Of a DNA stretch of 64,000 nucleotides, positions 7,870 to 14,615 are shown piece by piece (position 1 is the stretch's first letter; each line of letters starts with the position of its first letter). The DNA is from Solilutibacter pythonis (lineage in GTDB: Bacteria > Pseudomonadota > Gammaproteobacteria > Xanthomonadales > Xanthomonadaceae): the NCBI RefSeq assembly GCF_003697345.1, contig NZ_RFLY01000015.1:1-64000 (forward strand). The letters are read 5' to 3'. The position numbers were made by a program, and so were the translations under genes. Under the pieces are notes generated by a model. That model searched no databases, was not told the DNA's origin, and saw nothing but the letters and a program-made list of their open reading frames with translations.

Positions 7870-9449
7870 AAGTCCGCGGCGATATCGTCAAGGTCTACAA
7901 GGATGTCCATATCTGGGTGGGCATCCTGTCGGGGCTGATGTTGTTCGTGGCCTTCTATGCCGGCGCGATCACCATGTTCGAAAAGCCGCTGGAGCGCTGG
8001 GCCACGCCGCCTTCCGCTCTGCCGCCGCCACCGCCGCTGGGCGATACGCAGGCGTTGATCGACGCGGTAATGGCGAAGCACCCGGAAGCCGCCGACGAGT
8101 TCCGGGTCATCGTGGAAACGACGGCGGACGAACCCGCGCGGCTGGTCTGGCGCGTGCGCGGGGAGAACCGTGGCGATTATCAGGACTACCGGGCCGGCTT
8201 CGCCCCGGATGGCCGGTTGCGGGTCGAAGCCGCGCGCCGGGCGGCGGCGGCGCAGACGGTGGATACGCTGCACCAGGAGGTTGGCTTGCCGTTCCCGGCC
8301 ATCGTCAATACGCAGATCATGGGCATCGTGGCGCTGATGTACGCGGTGGCGCTGGTCTCGGGCGTCATCGTCCTGCTGCCCACGCTGGCCAAGGATTTCT
8401 TCGCGCTGCGGGTGGGCGGGAACATCAAGCGCATGTGGCTGGATGCGCACAACGCGCTCGGCATCGTCAGCCTGCCCTTCCACCTCATCATCGCCCTGAC
8501 CAGCGTGATATTCGCCTTCCACACGCCGATCTACGCGGTACAGGACAAATTGGTCTATCCCGGGGGGCTGCAATGGCCGCACGAAGCGCCGGCGTCGCCG
8601 GCCGGGGCGAAGATCCTGCCGCCGCAGGCGCTGCTGGAAAAGGCCAACGCCCAGCTCCCCGGCTTCAGCGTGGAGAGTTTCGTCTTTCGCCGCAACCGCG
8701 AAGGGGTGGTCGAAGGCACCGTGACCGGGCGGGACATCCGCTATGGCACCCGCGCGCGCACCTATTCCGCGACCCACTTCGACCCTTACACCGGGGTGGT
8801 CGATCCGCACGACCTGCCGGGCCGCATGGCGCCTTACGACAGCGCCGTCAATACGTTCTTCATGCTGCATTTCGGCAGCTTTGGCGGCAATGCCGTGCGT
8901 TGGATGTATTTCCTGCTGGGGCTGGCCGGGGCGATGGTGTTCTATACCGGCAACCTGCTGTGGATCGAATCGCGGCGCAAGAAGCAACGCGGCACCGAAC
9001 GCCCGGTGCAAAAGCGCAATACCCGCGTTCTGGGAGCGCTGACGGTGGGCGTGAGCCTGGGCTGCGTGTCGGGCGTCTCCGCCACGCTTGCCGCCGCCAA
9101 GTGGTTGCCCGCGCGCGTGGAAAACCTGGCGGCTTGGCACGAAGGCGTTTATTTCACGGTGTTCGCGTGCGCGCTGGCTTGGGCGTTTCTACGCGGGGCC
9201 GCGCGCGCCGCGCCGGAATTGCTGCGCTTCTCCGCGGTGCTGACGCTCGGTATTCCGTTGTCGAGTCTGGCTGGCGTATGGGGCATCGGCGGGACGTGGA
9301 ACCATCCGGGCTGGCTGGCGGCCGTCGATCTCACCGCATTGGCGGCCGTGCCGGCGCTGCTGTGGATCGCCCGGAAATCCGCCAGGCGGGCCGGCCAGGG
9401 CGCGCCCGATAGCATTTGGTCGGCGCGCGCGCCGCAGCTTTCCGGTTAG
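7866..9449 (+). CDS. PepSY-associated TM protein (putative inner-membrane iron reductase), 527 aa
   Basis: The protein begins MKVRGDIVKVYKDVHIWVG, the standard start of PepSY_TM proteins: a first helix with a His (DVHIWVGILSGLMLFVAFY), a periplasmic PepSY domain, then helices with conserved His residues in WLDAHNALGIVSLPFHLIIALT and NTFFMLHFGSFGG. Further helices fill the C-terminal third. Members of this family are thought to pass electrons to ferric siderophores; the histidines could bind haem. The last gene of the operon that starts at 4040, it overlaps its predecessor by 4 bp. Ferric reductase activity is inferred from context. Confidence 0.9.
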   Translation: MKVRGDIVKVYKDVHIWVGILSGLMLFVAFYAGAITMFEKPLERWATPPSALPPPPPLGDTQALIDAVMAKHPEAADEFRVIVETTADEPARLVWRVRGENRGDYQDYRAGFAPDGRLRVEAARRAAAAQTVDTLHQEVGLPFPAIVNTQIMGIVALMYAVALVSGVIVLLPTLAKDFFALRVGGNIKRMWLDAHNALGIVSLPFHLIIALTSVIFAFHTPIYAVQDKLVYPGGLQWPHEAPASPAGAKILPPQALLEKANAQLPGFSVESFVFRRNREGVVEGTVTGRDIRYGTRARTYSATHFDPYTGVVDPHDLPGRMAPYDSAVNTFFMLHFGSFGGNAVRWMYFLLGLAGAMVFYTGNLLWIESRRKKQRGTERPVQKRNTRVLGALTVGVSLGCVSGVSATLAAAKWLPARVENLAAWHEGVYFTVFACALAWAFLRGAARAAPELLRFSAVLTLGIPLSSLAGVWGIGGTWNHPGWLAAVDLTALAAVPALLWIARKSARRAGQGAPDSIWSARAPQLSG

Positions 9450-9482
9450 GATGCGGGCAACTCACGTAATCCTGGGGCGGCG

Positions 9483-10592
9483 ATGGCGGTTCGGATCGGA
9501 GTGGCGAAGGAAACCGCGGCGGGCGAACGCCGGGTCGCGTTGACGCCGGAAACCTGCGGCAAGCTGGTCAAGGCCGGGGCGGAGGTGACGATCGAGCGCG
9601 GCCTGGGCGCCGGCGCGCACTTTCCCGATGCCGCCTACGAGGCGAGCGGGGCGAAGCTCGCCGACGATGCCGGCGCCGCATTGGCCGACGCCGACCTGGT
9701 GTTTTGCGTGCAGCCGCCCGATGCCGCGCGCATCGCCTGGATGAAGCACGGCGCGACGCTGGTTGGCGGCGCGCGGCCGGAGGCCGATCCGGCGCGCGCC
9801 GAGGCGTTCGTCCAGCGCGGCGTCGTGGTGTTCCCGCTGGAGCGGCTGCCGCGCACCACCCGCGCCCAGGCGATGGACGTGCTGAGTTCGCAGGCCGGCA
9901 TGGCTGGTTACAAGGCCACCCTGATCGCCGCCGAGCTGGCGCCGCGCTTCTTCCCGATGCTGACCACCGCGGCCGGCACCATCCGGCCTTCGAAAGTGCT
10001 GATCGTCGGCGCGGGCGTCGCCGGCTTGCAGGCCATCGCCACGGCCAAACGGCTGGGCGCGCAGGTGGAGGGCTTCGACGTGCGCCCGGAAACCCGCGAG
10101 CAGATCGAATCGCTGGGCGGCCGTTTCCTCGACCTCGGGGTTAGCGCGGCGGGCGAGGGCGGCTATGCGCGCGCGCTTACCGAGAACGAGCGCGCCGAGC
10201 AGCGCCGCCGCCTTGGCGAGCATTTGAGGAATGTCGATGTCGTGGTTTGTACCGCCGCCGTGCCGGGCCGCCCGGCGCCCAGGATTCTCACCGCGGAGAT
10301 GGTGGAAACGATGCGGCCGGGCAGCGTGATTGTCGACCTGGCGGCGGAAACCGGCGGCAACTGCGAACTCACCGTGCCCGGGCAGACCATTGAGACCGCC
10401 GGTGGCGTGACCGTTGCCGGGCCGCTCGACCTGGCATCGATGGGTGCTCTGCATGCCAGCGAGATGTACGCGCGCAACGTGTTCAACTTCGCCAGCCTGC
10501 TGCTGGGCGAGGGCGCGCTGAAGTTCGACTGGAACGACGAACTGCTGGCGAAGACCGTGTGGCCGCCGCGCGGGGAAGCCGTCGCCGGTTGA
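9483..10592 (+). CDS. pntAA: NAD(P) transhydrogenase subunit alpha part 1, 369 aa
   Basis: This is the soluble NAD(H)-binding domain I of the proton-translocating transhydrogenase in its three-subunit bacterial form. It opens with RIGVAKETAAGERRVALTPE, continues with the RQD-region equivalent near QAMDVLSSQAGMAGYKA, and has a Rossmann fold KVLIVGAGVAGLQAIATAKRLGAQVEGFDVR. The size is normal. The partner genes pntAB and pntB are not adjacent: they begin 1.77 kb downstream, beyond three minus-strand genes. The last ~22 codons are duplicated as a 67-bp perfect repeat 165 bp downstream, with a different sequence after the repeat (PPRGEAVAG in the gene, PPSRGGDAV in the copy). Confidence 0.95.
   Translation: MAVRIGVAKETAAGERRVALTPETCGKLVKAGAEVTIERGLGAGAHFPDAAYEASGAKLADDAGAALADADLVFCVQPPDAARIAWMKHGATLVGGARPEADPARAEAFVQRGVVVFPLERLPRTTRAQAMDVLSSQAGMAGYKATLIAAELAPRFFPMLTTAAGTIRPSKVLIVGAGVAGLQAIATAKRLGAQVEGFDVRPETREQIESLGGRFLDLGVSAAGEGGYARALTENERAEQRRRLGEHLRNVDVVVCTAAVPGRPAPRILTAEMVETMRPGSVIVDLAAETGGNCELTVPGQTIETAGGVTVAGPLDLASMGALHASEMYARNVFNFASLLLGEGALKFDWNDELLAKTVWPPRGEAVAG
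10502..10568 (+). repeat. 67-bp direct repeat, copy 1 (inside the 3' end of pntAA)
   Basis: Bases 10502-10568 (GCTGGGCGAGGGCGCGCTGA to GTGTGGCCGCCG) recur exactly at 10667-10733. This copy encodes GEGALKFDWNDELLAKTVWPP near the C-terminus of PntAA. Beyond the repeat the two flanks diverge. Confidence 0.95.
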
Positions 10593-10666
10593 CCGGGCGG
10601 GTGCTTCGGGCTGCCCGCCGCGCGGCTGGCGTTCGGCGTGCTTCCCGGATGTCGTGCGCGCCTGCC

Positions 10667-10733
10667 GCTGGGCGAGGGCGCGCTGAAGTTCGACTGGAAC
10701 GACGAACTGCTGGCGAAGACCGTGTGGCCGCCG
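10667..10733 (+). repeat. 67-bp direct repeat, copy 2 (remnant of the pntAA 3' end)
   Basis: This is an exact second copy of 10502-10568 in non-coding DNA between pntAA and the DUF3106 gene. It still reads as the PntAA C-terminus in frame but has no start of its own and runs into SRGGDAVTD rather than RGEAVAG. The spacing between copies is 165 bp. It looks like a recombination scar or partial duplication. Confidence 0.95.
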
Positions 10734-10760
10734 TCGCGCGGCGGCGATGCCGTGACGGAC

Positions 10761-11291
10761 TCAGGGTTGGTGCGGCGGGGCGTCGGGCCGCTCGGCGTGG
10801 TCGCGATGCGGCGCGTGTTCGCGCACCCAACTCTGGCGTTGTTCGGGACTCATCGCCGCCCATTCGCGGCGCAGGGCTTCGCGCTGCTCGGCGTTCATGG
10901 TGCGCATGGCGTGGAACAGTACCAGGGTCTGACGGCGCGCGGCGCGCGGCATGTCGCGGGTCTTTTCGTACAGCACCCGCATCTGTTTCTGCTGCTCGGG
11001 CGTCAGGCGGTCGAAATGGTCGTGGCCGCGTCGGGCGCGGGCGCGCTCCTCTGGCGGCATGTCGCGCCAACGTTGGGCGTGGGCAAGCATGCGTTGGCGT
11101 TGTCTGGCGTCGGCATGGTTCCAGCGTTCGCGCAGCGGTTGCAGCAGCAGTTCGCGCTGGGCGGGGCTGAGTCGTTCCCAGTCGCCGGCCGGCGGCGGTG
11201 CGTCGGGGGGGGGCTGGGCGGGTGCGGTGAATGCCAGGGCGAGGAGCAGTGGGGACAGCAGGGAGGGCGGCAGGCGGGTCTTGGTGATCAT
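10761..11291 (-). CDS. DUF3106 domain protein, exported, 176 aa
   Basis: A signal peptide (LPPSLLSPLLLALAFTAPAQ) is followed by a Pro-rich linker and a helical, Arg/Gln-rich region. That region has repeated WERLSPAQRELLLQPL, RWRDMPPEERARAR, FDRLTPEQQKQM and WAAMSPEQRQSW units, the hallmark of DUF3106. The function of the family is not known; the charged helical repeats recall periplasmic chaperone-like or metal-sensing proteins such as CpxP/Spy, which is only a comparison. It is the third gene of a minus-strand set headed by a sigma factor, 3 bp after the anti-sigma-like gene. Confidence 0.85.
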   Translation of the reverse strand: MITKTRLPPSLLSPLLLALAFTAPAQPPPDAPPPAGDWERLSPAQRELLLQPLRERWNHADARQRQRMLAHAQRWRDMPPEERARARRGHDHFDRLTPEQQKQMRVLYEKTRDMPRAARRQTLVLFHAMRTMNAEQREALRREWAAMSPEQRQSWVREHAPHRDHAERPDAPPHQP

Positions 11292-11294
11292 GGT

Positions 11295-11666
11295 TCATTC
11301 CATCGCCAGGCCGCGGACTTCGTCCGAGCCTAGCCAGGCGTAGAAATCAGGGTTGCGGCCGAGCAGGTCGTCCTCGGCGGTGGGCGTGGCCGGGGCCGCA
11401 GTGAGATCGCTCGCCAGCGCGGCGGGATTGGACGCCGGGTCGCCGTGGCGCAGGTTGGGCGCGATCACCAGCCCCGCGGCCAGCGCCAGTCCGGCGAGGG
11501 CGACGCCGGCCGGCCATCGGTGGCGCGCGGTCGGCGCCAGTGGCTGTGCGGCCCGGATCGCCGTGGCGGGTTGCAGGTGATGCCGGGTGCGGCCATCGAG
11601 ATGGTTCGCGGCTTCGCGCCAGCGCTGGCGCATCGTTTGGTCGAAATCGTGTTCTTGCGGGGTCAT
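11295..11666 (-). CDS. Single-pass membrane protein, probable anti-sigma partner, 123 aa
   Basis: The protein starts at the ATG at 11664-11666, which overlaps the sigma-factor stop by 4 bp. It has a ~50-residue cytosolic N-terminus (DFDQTMRQRWREAANHLDGRT), one membrane helix (WPAGVALAGLALAAGLVIAP) and a ~50-residue tail ending in DFYAWLGSDEVRGLAME. This topology and the tight coupling to an ECF sigma factor suggest a membrane anti-sigma or sigma-regulatory protein. No ZAS zinc motif is present, so the role is inferred from position and topology. Confidence 0.75.
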   Translation of the reverse strand: MTPQEHDFDQTMRQRWREAANHLDGRTRHHLQPATAIRAAQPLAPTARHRWPAGVALAGLALAAGLVIAPNLRHGDPASNPAALASDLTAAPATPTAEDDLLGRNPDFYAWLGSDEVRGLAME

Positions 11667-12214
11667 CGCCAGTCTTCCAGTTGCGATTGCAGCGCGGCGC
11701 GCGCGCGCGATAGATGTGTTTTCACCGAGCCTTCGCTGCAACCCATGATCGAGGCGGTCTGGGCCACGTCGAACTCCTCCAGCACGCGCAGGGTGAAGGC
11801 TTCGCGCTGGCGCGCCGGCAGCGTGCGCATCGCCTGGCGCATCCGCGCCCAGGCTTCGCGGCCGTCGTGGCTGCGCGAGGGGTCGGGGCCGGCGTCCTCG
11901 GTCCAGTCCACCACGTCGCCGTGGTCGGTGGTGGACGAACTCAGCCAGCCGAAGCGGAAACGCCGCCGCCGTTGGGCGTCGATGATGCGCGTGCGCAGGA
12001 TGCGCCAGAACAGCGGCGGCCATTCCGCGGCCGGGCGGTCGCGGTAGCCGAGCATCTTCAGCATCGCCTCCTGCACGGTGTCCAGCGCGTCCTCGCGGTG
12101 GCGCAAGCCGGCTTCCGCGAAACGGAACGCGCGCGGCCCCACCTCGGCCAGAAACGCATCCAGCGTCTGCCCGGCCATCGGCGGCGGCATCGGTATCGGT
12201 ATCGTGGCGTTCAA
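11663..12214 (-). CDS. ECF-type RNA polymerase sigma factor, 183 aa (TTG start)
   Basis: Region 2 is visible in FAEAGLRHREDALDTVQEAMLKMLGYRD, and region 4 in LPARQREAFTLRVLEEFDVAQTASIMGCSEGSVKTHLSRARAAL with its helix-turn-helix. I start it at the TTG at 12212-12214 (LNATIPIPMPPPMAGQTLDAF) because GGAG sits 6 bases upstream and this is where related Xanthomonad sigma factors begin; an in-frame ATG at 12280 would add 22 poorly conserved residues. It is first in a sigma/membrane protein/DUF3106 operon that separates pntAA from pntAB. The regulated genes are unknown. Confidence 0.85.
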   Translation of the reverse strand: MNATIPIPMPPPMAGQTLDAFLAEVGPRAFRFAEAGLRHREDALDTVQEAMLKMLGYRDRPAAEWPPLFWRILRTRIIDAQRRRRFRFGWLSSSTTDHGDVVDWTEDAGPDPSRSHDGREAWARMRQAMRTLPARQREAFTLRVLEEFDVAQTASIMGCSEGSVKTHLSRARAALQSQLEDWR

Positions 12215-12306
12215 GCACGGCTCCGGGCCGGCATCGGGGCACATCGGTCGGGTTTCATGTACGGGGGCTCGCAGGAACAACGCGCTACCGGCCGGTCGGT
12301 TGACCT

Positions 12307-12337
12307 TGCCCGGTGGTGTTCAGTCGTGGTTATGATG
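12307..12337 (+). promoter_or_regulatory. Possible promoter for pntAB-orf-pntB
   Basis: TATGAT at 12332-12337 is a good -10 match. The best upstream -35 is TTGCCC at 12307-12312 with a 19-bp spacer, which is longer than ideal. It lies just ahead of pntAB (start 12360), and a separate promoter is needed here because minus-strand genes separate pntAB from pntAA. Weak evidence. Confidence 0.3.
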
Positions 12338-12359
12338 CGAAAAACCGCGAGGGCAGGCG

Positions 12360-12659
12360 ATGAACGACGGATTCGTGGCACTGTACATCTTCATGCTGGC
12401 GGCGATCGCCGGCCACGTGATCATCTCGCGGGTGCCGGTGATCCTGCACACGCCGCTGATGTCCGGCTCCAACTTCATCCACGGCATCGTGCTGATCGGC
12501 GCGATGGTGGTGCTGGGCCATGCCGATACCACGGCTGAAAAGGTCATCGGCTTCGTCGCCGTGCTGCTCGGCGCGGGCAATGCCGCCGGCGGCTATGTGG
12601 TGACCGAGCGGATGCTGGAGATGTTCAAGGCCAGCAACAAACCGGGAGGCAAGGCGTGA
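12360..12659 (+). CDS. pntAB: NAD(P) transhydrogenase subunit alpha part 2, 99 aa
   Basis: This is the membrane portion contributed by the alpha chain of transhydrogenase (domain II, N-terminal helices). It has about three hydrophobic helices (FVALYIFMLAAIAGHVIISR; SNFIHGIVLIGAMVVLGHA; VIGFVAVLLGAGNAAGGYVV) and the usual TPLMSGSNFIHGI motif containing the conserved His. Length is typical of split PntA. The stop overlaps a GTG start of the following unknown gene (GTGA). Confidence 0.95.
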   Translation: MNDGFVALYIFMLAAIAGHVIISRVPVILHTPLMSGSNFIHGIVLIGAMVVLGHADTTAEKVIGFVAVLLGAGNAAGGYVVTERMLEMFKASNKPGGKA

Positions 12660-13144
12660 GCGGCGGGGTTCCGCAAGCGCAAGCGCATCGCTCGGTGCGC
12701 GATTTCTTTCAATGGCTGAGTTGCGTGCGATACCCGGCGCTGTCGGTGGCGCTGGGGTATGCCTCCGAGTCGGTGCCGGTGTTGAGGGCGGGCAAGGCAG
12801 GTGGCGTGGACACGATCTACGACGACTGGAACTACGCCTTGCCGTATGCCGGCGTGCCCTCGTTGCAGGACCCGGCGAAAACGCAGAACACCCTGTCCCA
12901 CCGGGTTTGGGGGGACCCGCGCAAGGGGCGCTGGATGCTGGCATCGATGGCTTTCCATGCCTTGGGCGCGATGGCGCTGGGGTTGTTGGGTGCGTACCGC
13001 TCCGAGACCACGGTGATGAACCAGCGCTCGCTGGGCCTGGTTGCGTTCGGTCCCGGCATGGTTGGCCTGCTCGAGACTGCCGTCGAGATGTGCGAACACC
13101 ACCGGATCGACCGTCGACATTCGGCAACGGGAGTCATGGAATGA
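12656..13144 (+). CDS. Unrecognised membrane-associated protein between pntAB and pntB, 162 aa
   Basis: I do not recognise this protein. The GTG at 12656 overlaps the pntAB stop, and its TGA overlaps the pntB ATG at 13141, so it is positioned for translational coupling on both sides. The sequence has an N-terminal aromatic/basic part (SVRDFFQWLSCVRYPALS), a Tyr/Trp/Asp-rich centre (DTIYDDWNYALPYAG), one likely helix at about 94-113 and a second weaker one at 126-142, then a His/Arg-rich tail. Four cysteines are not expected (two are seen, C23 and C146). A role as a small accessory subunit or assembly factor of transhydrogenase is possible but rests only on position. Confidence 0.7.
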   Translation: MSGGVPQAQAHRSVRDFFQWLSCVRYPALSVALGYASESVPVLRAGKAGGVDTIYDDWNYALPYAGVPSLQDPAKTQNTLSHRVWGDPRKGRWMLASMAFHALGAMALGLLGAYRSETTVMNQRSLGLVAFGPGMVGLLETAVEMCEHHRIDRRHSATGVME

Positions 13145-14532
13145 ACATGCTGCTGCTGGTCAAACTGAGCTATTTCATTGCCGCCACGTTGTTTCTGCTC
13201 GGCCTGCAACGGATGAGCACGCCGAAGACCGCGCGCAGCGGCATCCAGTGGGCGGGCGCGGGCATGTTGCTGGCGACCCTGGCCACCTTCTTTCTGCCGG
13301 GCTTGCAGAACATCGCGCTGATGATCGTGGCCATCGTGATCGGCGTGGCGTTGAACTGGGTCTGGGGCAGGAAAGTCGCCATCACCGACATGCCGCAGAT
13401 GGTGGCGCTGTTCAACGGCATGGGCGGCGGCTCGGCGGCGGCGATCGGCGCGGTGGAGCTGGTCAGGGCCTCGGGCGGCGGGGCTGGGCATGGGCGTTTC
13501 GCGCTGGGGTTGGCGGTGCTGGGCGCGCTGATCGGCGCGGTTTCACTGACCGGCAGCGTCGTGGCCTGGGCCAAGCTCGATGGCCGCATGGACAAGCGCT
13601 ACACCTTCGCCGGCCAGCAGTATTTCAACGCCTGCGTGGCGATTCTGACGGTGCTGGCCGGGGCGGTGGCGTCGTACACGATGCAGATGCCGTGGGTCGT
13701 GGCTTTCTTCGTCTCCGCGCTGGCGCTGGGCGTGTTGATGACGCTGCCCATCGGCGGCGCCGACATGCCGGTGGTGATTTCACTCTACAACGCCTTCACC
13801 GGCCTGGCGGTGGCGTTCGAGGGCTACGTGCTGGGCAACGAGGCGTTGATCATCGCCGGCACCATGGTCGGCGCGGCCGGCCTGCTGCTGACCCGGTTGA
13901 TGGCGAAAGCGATGAACCGTTCGATCAAGAACGTGCTGTTCTCCAATTTCGGCGGCGCCGGCGGGGACGCGCAGGCGATCGGCGGTTCGATGAAACCCAT
14001 CGAGGCCAGCGACGTCGCCGCGCTGATGGCCTATGCCGAGCGGGTGGTGATCGTGCCGGGCTACGGCATGGCGGTGGCGCAGGCGCAGCACAAGATATGG
14101 GAGCTGACCCAGCGCTTGCAGGCGCGCGGGGTGAAGGTGAAATTCGCCATCCACCCGGTGGCCGGGCGCATGCCGGGGCACATGAACGTTTTGCTGGCCG
14201 AGGCCGGGGTGCCTTACGACCTGATTGCCGACATGGACGACATCAACCCCGAATTCGCCAACACCGACGTCTCGCTGGTGATCGGCGCCAACGACGTGGT
14301 GAATCCGGTGGCGAAGACCGACCCGGGCTCGCCGATCTACGGCATGCCGATCCTCGATGTGGTGAATTCGAAGAACACCATTGTCATCAAGCGCGGCAAG
14401 GGCACCGGATTCGCCGGCATCGAGAATGCGCTGTTCTACGCCGACAACACCCGCATGCTGTACGGCGATGGCGCCGAGATGGCGAATGTGCTGGTCGGCG
14501 AGCTGAAGATGCTGGACGGCGGCGGGCATTGA
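13141..14532 (+). CDS. pntB: NAD(P) transhydrogenase subunit beta, 463 aa
   Basis: The beta subunit supplies most of the proton-conducting membrane domain and the NADP(H)-binding domain III. Eight or nine hydrophobic helices fill the first ~270 residues, including ITDMPQMVALFNGMGGGSAAAIGA and DMPVVISLYNAFTGLAVAFEGY. Domain III shows VVIVPGYGMAVAQAQHKIWEL and the NADP-site segment DINPEFANTDVSLVIGANDVVNPVA. I start at the ATG at 13141, which overlaps the preceding stop. Together with PntAA and PntAB it forms the complex that makes NADPH from NADH using the proton gradient. Confidence 0.95.
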   Translation: MNMLLLVKLSYFIAATLFLLGLQRMSTPKTARSGIQWAGAGMLLATLATFFLPGLQNIALMIVAIVIGVALNWVWGRKVAITDMPQMVALFNGMGGGSAAAIGAVELVRASGGGAGHGRFALGLAVLGALIGAVSLTGSVVAWAKLDGRMDKRYTFAGQQYFNACVAILTVLAGAVASYTMQMPWVVAFFVSALALGVLMTLPIGGADMPVVISLYNAFTGLAVAFEGYVLGNEALIIAGTMVGAAGLLLTRLMAKAMNRSIKNVLFSNFGGAGGDAQAIGGSMKPIEASDVAALMAYAERVVIVPGYGMAVAQAQHKIWELTQRLQARGVKVKFAIHPVAGRMPGHMNVLLAEAGVPYDLIADMDDINPEFANTDVSLVIGANDVVNPVAKTDPGSPIYGMPILDVVNSKNTIVIKRGKGTGFAGIENALFYADNTRMLYGDGAEMANVLVGELKMLDGGGH

Positions 14533-14556
14533 GCCGCCGGTGGCGCATCCGCCACG

Positions 14557-14585
14557 AAAAACGCGGGCCGCTCTTTCGGCCCGCG
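14557..14585 (-). terminator. Intrinsic terminator for the minus-strand TonB receptor gene
   Basis: A perfect 9-bp stem, CGCGGGCCG (14562-14570) and CGGCCCGCG (14577-14585) around CTCTTT, is followed on the minus strand by five Ts (14561-14557). It lies 30 bp past the stop of the minus-strand receptor gene and could also slow plus-strand transcription leaving pntB. Confidence 0.75.
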
Positions 14586-14615
14586 CGTGGTGGCGGGTGA
14601 TGTGGCGCCCGGCCC

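Noticed and set aside
7464-9140. Long minus-strand frame across the PepSY gene
   Set aside because: Antisense shadow; the plus-strand PepSY-TM protein has clear helices and conserved His motifs.
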